A DNA stretch of 7,845 bases from Burkholderiales bacterium (GTDB lineage: Bacteria > Pseudomonadota > Gammaproteobacteria > Burkholderiales > Burkholderiaceae_F). The translations under genes were made by a program, and so were the position numbers. The notes below the pieces were generated by a model that was not told the DNA's origin, ran no database searches, and worked only from the letters and a program-made list of their open reading frames with translations. The stretch spans positions 1 to 7,845 of the forward strand of contig JAJTHJ010000386.1 of assembly GCA_021298875.1 (NCBI GenBank), in the 5' to 3' direction. Below are positions 1 to 4,561 of this stretch, one piece after another. Position 1 is the first letter of the stretch; every line of letters starts with the position of its first letter.

Positions 1-40
1 CCCCCCGCCAGCCGTACCGAGGTAAAGGAGAGAGTGTCCG
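1..40 (+). repeat. Left terminal inverted repeat of the IS (partial)
   Basis: Bases 2-7 (CCCCCG), 11-18 (GCCGTACC) and 27-40 (purine-rich, ending GTCCG) match the reverse complement of the right end at 1208-1251. The outermost tip is missing because the window starts inside it. Confidence 0.75.
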
Positions 41-52
41 CCACCCTGGAGA

Positions 53-328
53 ATGGCGGCCGTGAGAAAGAGCCGATACACGGAAGAGCAGATCATCGGG
101 TTCCTCAAGCAGGCCGAAGCGGGGCTGCCGGTGAAGGAGATGTGCCGCAAGGGCGGCTTCAGCGAAGCCACGTTCTACAAGTGGCGCGCCAAGTTCGGCG
201 GCATGGACGTGCCCGATGCGCGGCGGCTGCGGGAACTGGAGCAGGAGAACTCACGGTTGAAGAAGCTGCTGGCCGAGGCGCACTTGGACATGCACGTACT
301 GCGCAGCGTGCTGGGGGTAAAGCGTTAG
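53..328 (+). CDS. IS3-family transposase OrfA (helix-turn-helix, leucine-zipper protein)
   Basis: This 91-residue protein is the DNA-binding half of the transposase. It begins with a helix-turn-helix region (RYTEEQIIGFLKQAEAG, then CRKGGFSEATFYKWRAKFGG, about residues 8-50) that recognises the terminal repeats. A short coiled-coil segment (RLRELEQENSRLKKLLAEA, about 58-76) follows and should mediate pairing. Length and order match OrfA of the IS3 family. The ATG at 53 has the GGAGA at 48-52 directly against it. An in-frame GTG at 62 lies nine bases after that GGAGA and gives the usual family start (M/V)RKSRYTEEQ, so translation may begin there. The stop at 326-328 overlaps the OrfB frame, as expected for -1 frameshifting. 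Confidence 0.9.
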   Translation: MAAVRKSRYTEEQIIGFLKQAEAGLPVKEMCRKGGFSEATFYKWRAKFGGMDVPDARRLRELEQENSRLKKLLAEAHLDMHVLRSVLGVKR

Positions 329-1197
329 CCCCGCAGGCCAAGCGGGCGGCGGTCGGGCAGACGATCGAGCAGCACGATCTGTCCGAGCGGCGCGCCTGCC
401 GGCTTGTGGGGCTATCCCGAGATGCTTGGCGCCACCCGCCGGTGGCCAGTGCCTTGAACACCGAGTTGCGCGAGCAGATCGTGGCCTTGGCGCACGCGCG
501 ACGACGCTTCGGCCATCGGCGTATCCACGATCTGCTGCAACCCATCTACCCGCAGATCAACGTCAAGCGCGTCTGCCGGTTGTACCGGCAGGCGGATCTG
601 GCGGTACGGCGGCGGCGCAAAGCCAAGCGGCCTGCGCAGCGCCAGCCGCTGGTTCTGGCGCAAACTCCAAATGAGGTGTGGAGCATGGACTTCGTCTCTG
701 ACAGTTTGGCCAACGGCCGGCGGCTGAAACTGCTGACCGTGGCCGACGACTACAGCCACGAGTGCGTGGACATTGCCGTGGACCACAGCATCTCGGGCCA
801 GTACGTCACGCGGGTGCTGGAGCAGGTAGCCCGTTTCCGCGGCTATCCGCAAGCGGTACGGACGGACAACGGGCCGGAGTTCACCAGCCGAGCCTTCCTG
901 GCTTGGACGCAGGCACGCGGCATTCGGCACGTACTGATCGAGCCGGGCAAGCCGATGCAGAACGCCTACATCGAGAGCTTCAACGGCAAGCGGCGCGACG
1001 AGTGTCTGAACGAGCAGTGGTTCGAGACGCTGACGCAGGCGCGAACGACGGTCGCTGCCTGGCGCACGGACTACAACGAAGTGCGGCCCCACAGCAGCCT
1101 GGGCCGCATCCCGCCAGCACGTTTTGCCGCGCAGCAGCGCCGGCATGCCGGCGCTGCGGCGCGGCAAAGCCCGAACCACCTCACGTCGATCGACTAA
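313..1197 (+). CDS. IS3-family transposase OrfB (DDE integrase-type catalytic part, made by -1 frameshift)
   Basis: This is the catalytic half of the transposase, with an rve/integrase-core fold. The first Asp is in SMDF (codon 688-690), the second in RTDNGPEF (865-867) and the Glu in YIESFNGK (973-975). The second Asp and the Glu are separated by 35 residues, the DD(35)E spacing of IS3 elements. An HTH-like region (ERRACRLVGLSRDAW) precedes the core, and the C-terminus has YNEVRPHSSLGRIPPARF, a family hallmark. The frame is -1 relative to OrfA. I see no good independent start, so it is probably made as an OrfAB fusion, with slippage likely at the G-rich run 313-317 followed by TAAAG; the exact slip site is inference. 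The stop at 1195-1197 is just inside the right terminal repeat. No inactivating change is seen. Confidence 0.9.
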   Translation, partial: GGKALAPQAKRAAVGQTIEQHDLSERRACRLVGLSRDAWRHPPVASALNTELREQIVALAHARRRFGHRRIHDLLQPIYPQINVKRVCRLYRQADLAVRRRRKAKRPAQRQPLVLAQTPNEVWSMDFVSDSLANGRRLKLLTVADDYSHECVDIAVDHSISGQYVTRVLEQVARFRGYPQAVRTDNGPEFTSRAFLAWTQARGIRHVLIEPGKPMQNAYIESFNGKRRDECLNEQWFETLTQARTTVAAWRTDYNEVRPHSSLGRIPPARFAAQQRRHAGAAARQSPNHLTSID

Positions 1198-1207
1198 CCT
1201 TGCAACC

Positions 1208-1251
1208 CGGACTCTCTCTCATCGACTGGTACGGCAAACGGGGGCAGGTCA
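1208..1251 (+). repeat. Right terminal inverted repeat of the IS
   Basis: The reverse complement reads TGACCTGCCCCCG, a three-base spacer, GCCGTACC, then a GAGAGAG-rich stretch and TCCG, matching the left end at 2-40. The RtcB reading frame resumes at once after 1251. Confidence 0.8.
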
Positions 1252-1639
1252 CCACAACTACAGCTCGGTCGAAGAGCACTTTGGCCGTAAGTTGTGGATC
1301 ACCCGCAAGGGTGCGGTGTCGGCGCGCGCCGGCGAGCTCGGCATCATCCCCGGCAGCATGGGCGCGCGCTCCTACATCGTGCGCGGCAAGGGCAACGCGG
1401 AGTCGTACTGCTCCTGCTCGCACGGTGCCGGCCGGCGGATGAGCCGCGGCGCGGCTAAGCGCGCCTATTCGCTGGCCGACCTGCGCGCGCAGACCGACGG
1501 GGTCGAATGCCGCAAGGATGCCGGGGTGCTCGACGAGATCCCCGGCGCCTACAAGGACATCGACGCCGTGATGGCCGCGCAGGCCGAGCTGGTCGAGGTG
1601 GTGCACCGGCTGAAGCAGGTGCTGTGCATCAAGGGGTAG
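1252..1639 (+). pseudogene. rtcB: rtcB 3' fragment: RNA-splicing ligase RtcB interrupted by the IS
   Basis: RtcB joins RNA 2',3'-cyclic-phosphate or 3'-phosphate ends to 5'-OH ends using GTP and Mn2+, in tRNA splicing or RNA repair. The ~129 residues left align colinearly with the C-terminus of E. coli RtcB (408 aa): HHNY, then RKGAVSARAG, GIIPGSMGA, CSCSHGAGR, MSR, VECRKDA, DEIPGAYKDIDAVMAAQ and a C-terminal KG. The His of SHGAGR (codon 1421-1423) is 72 residues from the end, as is the guanylylated His337 of E. coli. Roughly the first 280 residues are absent and should lie left of the IS. The breakpoint falls in the His-His codons that supply a metal ligand, so the product is inactive unless the element excises. 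An open frame runs from inside the IS (1124) into the fragment, but it lacks the ligase N-terminus. Confidence 0.9.
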
Positions 1640-1657
1640 AGAAAGGCTGGTTGACGA

Positions 1658-1757
1658 ACCCTCACCCCCGGCCCCTCTCCCGCTGATGCGGGCGAGGGGA
1701 GCAAACCCTCTCCCACATCAGTGGGAGAGGGTGGCGCCGCAGGCGCCGGGTGAGGGT
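1658..1757. repeat. 100-bp compound palindromic repeat (REP/MITE-like)
   Basis: Outer arms ACCCTCACCC (1658-1667) and GGGTGAGGGT (1748-1757) are perfect inverted copies. Inside are three hairpins in a row: 1672-1683 with 1688-1699 (12 bp, one mismatch, TGAT loop), 1705-1716 with 1721-1732 (12 bp perfect, ATCA loop) and GGCGCC 1733-1738 with 1742-1747 (GCA loop). The whole folds into a closed multi-branch cruciform. Similar CCCTCACCC...GGGTGAGGG elements are, from memory, common dispersed repeats in Xanthomonadaceae and other GC-rich proteobacteria. Sitting 18 bases after the rtcB stop, it could also act as a transcription-end or mRNA-stabilising structure. Confidence 0.75.
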
Positions 1758-1823
1758 GTACTGGCTGTCGCGCATTCCTGAAGTCCTCAGTAGCGCGCCG
1801 CGCAGCGCCAAGCCCGCGTTCAT

Positions 1824-1897
1824 TGCGGACAAGCCAAAGCCATCGCGGCACCTGCCTCTGAAGCAGGCCCTACCCGGTGCGAGTCCGGGGTCCGCTG
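1824..1897 (+). tRNA. tRNA-Gln(CTG)-like cloverleaf, degenerate
   Basis: The stretch folds with standard tRNA spacing. Acceptor TGCGGAC (1824-1830) faces GTCCGCT (1890-1896), six pairs plus a T-T at position 1-72. The D stem is GCC/GGC (1833-1835, 1847-1849). The anticodon stem CCTGC/GCAGG is perfect around loop CTCTGAA (1856-1862, anticodon CTG at 1858-1860), followed by a five-base variable loop. The T stem CCCGG/CCGGG is perfect around loop TGCGAGT. Then come a G discriminator (usual for Gln) and CCCA. Against a working tRNA: the D loop lacks the GG pair needed for elbow contacts, T-loop position 55 is G instead of T, and the tail is CCCA. It may be a decayed tRNA or a tRNA-mimicking RNA in the leader of the HNH gene. 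A chance fold is possible in GC-rich DNA. Confidence 0.42.
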
Positions 1898-1940
1898 CCC
1901 ACACCGCCACGCCGGCGGGCGTCGACGCCGGCATCCAGCG

Positions 1941-1949
1941 AAAGGAGGT
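1941..1949 (+). promoter_or_regulatory. Ribosome binding site of the HNH gene
   Basis: AAAGGAGGT is a near-perfect Shine-Dalgarno sequence four bases before the ATG at 1954. It decides the start in a frame that is open for another 200 bases upstream. Confidence 0.85.
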
Positions 1950-1953
1950 CGGC

Positions 1954-2517
1954 ATGGTTGCCGTACTGCAACTCGACTCCGCCGGCGTCGCGCATCGGTG
2001 GATTTCCGTGCAAGACGCCGCGATCTACGGCGCCAAGGGGCTGGTGCTGTGGGAGATCGGCGCACCGGTCGTCACGCTGCGCGGTGGCCGTAACGCGGCC
2101 ACGGGCCGCCTCTCGACCCTGGATGTGGCGCCCGTGATCGCGCTGGCCGGCGGTGCCTGGTGCGCGCAGGAATTCCGCACGCCGGCGGTGGAGCGGCGCT
2201 TGATCTTCGCGCGCGACCGCTACACCTGCGCCTACTGCGCGCAGCGGTTTGCCGAGTCGCAACTGACGGTCGATCACATCGTCCCGGCCAGCCGCGGCGG
2301 TGCCTACTCGTACATGAACCTGCTCGCCGCCTGCCGTGCCTGCAACGCCCGCAAGGGCGCGCGCAGTTGCGAGGAGGCGCGCATGCTGCCGATCTGGGCG
2401 CCGTACCTGCCCTGCCGCAACGAGGCGTTTTTGCTCGCCAACCGCAAGGTGCTTGCCGATCAGTACGAGTACCTCGCGGCGCGGCTGCCGAAGCACTCGC
2501 GGCTGCGCCTTCAGTAA
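1954..2517 (+). CDS. HNH-family endonuclease
   Basis: The 187-residue protein has a C-terminal zinc-braced HNH (beta-beta-alpha-metal) nuclease domain: CAYC (residues 92-95), VDHIVPASRGG (106-116; the DH pair is the catalytic start), N122, then CRACNARKG (127-135), whose two Cys complete the zinc knuckle. This is the domain style of McrA-like and phage-type HNH nucleases that nick or cut DNA. The first ~70 residues are a separate region I do not recognise. The frame is open upstream to 1750, but the ATG at 1954 is chosen because AAAGGAGGT (1941-1949) sits five bases before it. The gene follows the rtcB fragment, the palindromic repeat and the Gln-like cloverleaf on the same strand. The substrate is unknown, and a role in RNA processing at this locus would be speculation. 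Confidence 0.88.
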   Translation: MVAVLQLDSAGVAHRWISVQDAAIYGAKGLVLWEIGAPVVTLRGGRNAATGRLSTLDVAPVIALAGGAWCAQEFRTPAVERRLIFARDRYTCAYCAQRFAESQLTVDHIVPASRGGAYSYMNLLAACRACNARKGARSCEEARMLPIWAPYLPCRNEAFLLANRKVLADQYEYLAARLPKHSRLRLQ

Positions 2518-2588
2518 TCCGACCCGGCCGGACCCCGCAGCACGCAGATAGCGCGCGCGGTAAGTGGATCCACGGCCGGGTCGAAGCG

Positions 2589-2644
2589 GTATCGATCACC
2601 GAAAGTTTGTGCATCGGATACGCCGGACGCAACGGCACTTTTTT
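2589..2644 (+). terminator. Possible terminator of the HNH gene
   Basis: An 11-pair hairpin with two single-base bulges (2589-2599 with 2609-2621) is followed by a small stem GCCG (2622-2625) with CGGC (2633-2636) and, after AC, six T residues (2639-2644). The last stem is short, so termination strength is uncertain. Confidence 0.35.
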
Positions 2645-2761
2645 CCTCCCACGGGCTGCGCAACGCCACCGGACGGCGCGGCCCGGGTCGCCTGCGCCGC
2701 GCGCAAGTGCAGGCGGCAGCGGTCCGGTCGCGCGCGAGCGCGAGCCGCAGAGACTTTGTTC

Positions 2762-2788
2762 GGCCGGCGCGCGCCGTGCGCGCCGGCC
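2762..2788. repeat. Perfect 11-bp GC-only hairpin
   Basis: GGCCGGCGCGC (2762-2772) and GCGCGCCGGCC (2778-2788) are perfectly complementary around a five-base loop GCCGT. There is no T run after it on either strand, so it is not a usual terminator. It could be a stem of a non-coding RNA upstream of the tRNA-like unit. Confidence 0.7.
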
Positions 2789-2904
2789 TATCCCATTCGC
2801 TAGGCAAGTTGCCGTCGGCGGGACGGCATCGTTTGCGGCTTGGCGCGTGCTCCCGTCCCGTACGTCGGACGCACGCGTACTGCGGCAAGGCGCCGGCGAA
2901 TCGC

Positions 2905-2980
2905 GTCGAAATGGCGAAGTGGTCAACGCGCGTCGCGGCTCGCCGCGGCGTACCTCGGGGTTCGATTCCCCGTTTCGACT
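2905..2980 (+). ncRNA. tRNA-like RNA lacking an anticodon arm (Y RNA/YrlA-type candidate)
   Basis: Acceptor GTCGAAA (2905-2911) pairs perfectly with TTTCGAC (2973-2979). T stem CGGGG/CCCCG (2956-2960, 2968-2972) encloses the canonical loop TTCGATT. D arm GCG...CGC (2914-2916, 2927-2929) holds AAGTGGTCAA with the conserved A14, G15, G18-G19 and A21 positions. Total length is 76, as for a tRNA. The anticodon region does not fit: at the expected place there is no T33 and a mismatched stem. Instead CGTCGCGG (2931-2938) and CCGCGGCG (2943-2950) form an 8-pair stem (one G-T) around a CTCG tetraloop. Bacterial Y RNAs next to rtcB carry tRNA-mimicking modules with intact D and T arms, which this resembles. 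No encoded CCA follows. A decayed tRNA is the alternative. Confidence 0.6.
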
Positions 2981-3054
2981 TCATCCCTAGCTCAGTTGGG
3001 TAGAGCAACGGTCTCATAAACCGTCGGTCGCGGGTTCGACTCCCGCGGGAAACC
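2981..3054 (+). tRNA. tRNA-Met(CAT)-like gene with imperfect acceptor stem
   Basis: The D arm GCTC/GAGC with loop AGTTGGGTA, the perfect anticodon stem ACGGT/ACCGT around loop CTCATAA (3013-3019, anticodon CAT at 3015-3017), the variable loop CGGTC and the T arm GCGGG/CCCGC with TTCGACT are all canonical. The anticodon stem is not the GGG/CCC of initiators, so it would be elongator Met or the lysidine-modified Ile(CAT). The acceptor is the weak point: TCATCCC (2981-2987) against GGGAAAC (3047-3053) gives only four pairs at the inner end. A full partner GTTTCCC is nearly present if 2972-2975 are used and nine bases are looped out. CCA is not encoded. It abuts the preceding tRNA-like unit with no spacer. 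It may be a true tRNA processed from a joint transcript, or a tRNA mimic. Confidence 0.62.
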
Positions 3055-3349
3055 CCTGCGAAGGGTGTGCTTCAAGCCGGGCCGGCCTCGGCCGGGACTG
3101 GCGAGCGGCGCAGACGAGCACGCCGCGCACCGGCCCCGGCACCGCCCATCGCGCCTGCACTCCGCCGGCGCGTGGTGACGAACCGTCTTCCGCCCAACGG
3201 GTGCTGCCCGCGCCGTTCTTCGCGAACGGCACGGGCGGCGCCGCGCGGCGCAAGCGGATCTCCTCGCCGCGCCACGCGGCGGTGCCGCGTGCTGGCCGGG
3301 AGGCCACGCCCACTTCGTTTCTTTCACTCGCTCTTTGGAGAACCACAAA
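3055..3349 (+). other. 295-bp structured leader between the tRNA-like pair and the slipin gene
   Basis: No credible gene is seen. Two good hairpins occur: a 13-base arm 3206-3218 with 3224-3236 (one mismatch, loop TTCGC) and CGCCGCG (3265-3271) with CGCGGCG (3275-3281). CGCGCC/GGCGCG pairing is also present near 3155-3180. The last 40 bases turn pyrimidine-rich before the Shine-Dalgarno of the slipin gene. No sigma-54 GG-N10-GC promoter that convinced me was found. Confidence 0.4.
3206..3236. repeat. Strong hairpin upstream of the slipin gene
   Basis: GCCCGCGCCGTTC (3206-3218) pairs with GAACGGCACGGGC (3224-3236) with a single C-A mismatch around the loop TTCGC. It lies about 110 bases before the slipin start. 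There is no T run, so it is more likely part of a structured RNA or leader than a terminator. Confidence 0.65.
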
Positions 3350-4501
3350 ATGAACATCCTGTTCCGCAAGTTTCTGGTCAAGAAGGACGAACGCGCGCTG
3401 CTGTTTCGCGGCGGCGACTTCGTCCGCGTGCTGCACGCCGGCGAGCACCTGCTGTTCGACCCGCTGCGGCGCCTCGCCGTCGAGGTGTTCGCGCTCGGCA
3501 AGACCGCGTTCGAGCACCGCCTCGCCGATTACCTGCGCCACGCCGAGCCGGAGCTGGTGGAGCGCGAGTTCCACGACGTGCAGCTCGGCGCGACCGAGGT
3601 CGGTCTGCGCTACGAAAACGGCGTGCTCGCCGAAGTGCTCGCGCCCAACACGCGGCGTCTTTACTGGAAGGGCTTTGTCGACGTACGCGTGGCGCGCGTG
3701 GACATCGGCGAGCGCTTCGCGCTGCCGCCCAGCCTGACGCTGCTGCTGGCGACCCCGGCGGCCCGCGCCAAGGTGGCCGGCGCCGAGCAGGTGCTGGCGG
3801 TGCAGGTACCGCAGGTACCGCAGCACCACGTGGCGCTGCTCTTCGTCGATGGCAAGGCGGCCGAGCTGTTGGCGCCGGGCCTGCACGCGTTCTGGCGTTT
3901 CAACCGCGAGCTGCGGGCGGAACTTGTCGATCTGCGCATCCAGCCGCTGGAAATCGCCGGTCAGGAAATCCTGACCCGCGACAAGGTGGCGCTGCGGATC
4001 AACCTGACTGCCGGAGTGCGCTTTGCCGATGTGCTGGCGGCCTTCGCCCAGCAGGCCAAGCCGCTCGACTTCGCCTACCGCGAGCTGCAGTTCGGTCTGC
4101 GTGCGGCCGTCGGTGCGCGCACGCTGGACGAGCTGCTCGACGACAAGGGCGCGATCGACCGCGCGGTGGCCGAGCACGTGGCGCCGCGCGCACGGGCGGC
4201 GGGGCTGGAGCTGGCCAGCGTGGGCGTGCGCGACATCATCCTGCCGGGCGAGATGAAGACCATCCTCGCCCGCGTGGTGGAAGCGGAGCGCGCCGCGCAG
4301 GCCAACGTGATCCGCCGGCGCGAAGAAACCGCCGCCACCCGCAGCCTGCTCAACACCGCGCGCGTGATGGAAGACAGCCCGATCGCGCTGCGGCTCAAGG
4401 AGCTGGATGCGCTGGAAAAGGTCACCGAGAAGATCGACAAGATCAGCGTCTTCGGTGGTCTGGACGGCGTGCTGCGCGATCTGGTGAAGATCCGCGTTTA
4501 G
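3350..4501 (+). CDS. Slipin family protein (SPFH/band-7 domain)
   Basis: SPFH proteins form membrane-associated or scaffolding oligomers. This 383-residue protein starts with the slipin-type opening VKKDERALLFRGG (residues 10-22) and RVLHAGEH (26-33). A related segment recurs at about 160-182 (VALLFVDGKAAELLAPGLH), so there are two head-like units. The second leads into the SPFH core (about 185-310), with LTRDKVALRINLTAGVRF and LASVGVRDIILPGEMK. A charged helical tail (about 305-365, EAERAAQANVIRRREETAATRS) looks like the oligomerising coiled coil. I see no hydrophobic membrane helix at the N-terminus. The ATG at 3350 follows GGAG at 3337-3340; a TTG at 3335 is open but precedes that site. 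From memory, slipin genes occur near rtcB/rtcA and Ro genes in RNA-repair loci. The gene ends before a strong hairpin. Confidence 0.9.
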   Translation: MNILFRKFLVKKDERALLFRGGDFVRVLHAGEHLLFDPLRRLAVEVFALGKTAFEHRLADYLRHAEPELVEREFHDVQLGATEVGLRYENGVLAEVLAPNTRRLYWKGFVDVRVARVDIGERFALPPSLTLLLATPAARAKVAGAEQVLAVQVPQVPQHHVALLFVDGKAAELLAPGLHAFWRFNRELRAELVDLRIQPLEIAGQEILTRDKVALRINLTAGVRFADVLAAFAQQAKPLDFAYRELQFGLRAAVGARTLDELLDDKGAIDRAVAEHVAPRARAAGLELASVGVRDIILPGEMKTILARVVEAERAAQANVIRRREETAATRSLLNTARVMEDSPIALRLKELDALEKVTEKIDKISVFGGLDGVLRDLVKIRV

Positions 4502-4525
4502 GCGCAGCGTTGCGGCAAGCAAGAC

Positions 4526-4561
4526 CCCTCGCCGCGGGCGCGTGAGCGTCCGCGGCGAGGG
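4526..4561 (+). terminator. Terminator hairpin after the slipin gene
   Basis: CCCTCGCCGCGGGCGC (4526-4541) and GCGTCCGCGGCGAGGG (4546-4561) form a 16-pair stem (one G-T) with a GTGA loop, starting 25 bases after the slipin stop. Only TT follows directly, though a run of seven T lies at 4587-4593. It may also separate the convergent pilin gene. Confidence 0.65.

Larger units (their letters stand above)
1..1251 (+). mobile_element. IS3-family insertion sequence (probably IS407 group), left tip cut by window edge
   Basis: The element carries two overlapping transposase frames flanked by matching ends. Bases 2-40 and the reverse complement of 1208-1251 align as imperfect inverted repeats: both have CCCCCG, then GCCGTACC, then a purine-rich GAGAGAG stretch ending in TCCG. 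The right end finishes in ...GGGGCAGGTCA, with the 5'-TG...CA-3' tip usual for IS3 elements, so the right boundary is put at 1251. By symmetry about seven bases of the left end (TGACCTG-like) lie just before the window, giving a total near 1.26 kb. Group assignment to IS407 is from the style of OrfA/OrfB and is inference. The element lies in rtcB; a 4-bp target duplication would be CCAC (1252-1255), but the left flank is not visible. Confidence 0.9.
2518..2904. other. 387-bp gene-free stretch rich in inverted repeats; possible structured RNA
   Basis: No reading frame here looks like a real protein; the open frames are GC-rich shadows of arginine-rich or alanine-rich composition. Instead there are several inverted repeats. 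CGACCCGGCCG (2520-2530) pairs with 2573-2583 and begins two bases after the HNH stop. GTATCGATCAC (2589-2599) pairs with 2609-2621, with two single bulges. GGCCGGCGCGC (2762-2772) pairs with 2778-2788. CGGGACGG (2819-2826) pairs with 2853-2860, GTACG (2860-2864) with 2876-2880, and both are enclosed by TTGCCG (2809-2814) with CGGCAA (2883-2888). This density just before a tRNA-like unit suggests a non-coding RNA or processing leader, but none matches a family I can name. Confidence 0.4.

Noticed and set aside
412..1179. 255-codon minus-strand frame across the transposase
   Set aside because: Antisense shadow of OrfB, which has all DDE residues and family motifs.
1878..1900. GGTGCGAGTCCGGGG as part of a cobalamin-type riboswitch
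   Set aside because: Only a local resemblance; the other conserved boxes are absent and a tRNA-like fold explains the pairing better.
1750..1953. N-terminal extension of the HNH protein
   Set aside because: The frame is open, but it overlaps the palindromic repeat and the Gln-like cloverleaf, and a near-perfect Shine-Dalgarno fixes the start at 1954.
2634..2650. GGCAC followed by a T run as a possible sigma-54 (RtcR-type) promoter
   Set aside because: The GC element required ten bases after GG is missing.
2072..2926. 284-codon minus frame across the HNH gene and the following spacer
   Set aside because: Arg/Ala/Pro-rich shadow with no recognisable motif; the HNH gene on the other strand is clear.
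3067..4545. A 492-codon plus-strand frame overlapping the slipin gene
   Set aside because: Arg/Ala/Gly-rich low-complexity translation; the true slipin frame explains the DNA.
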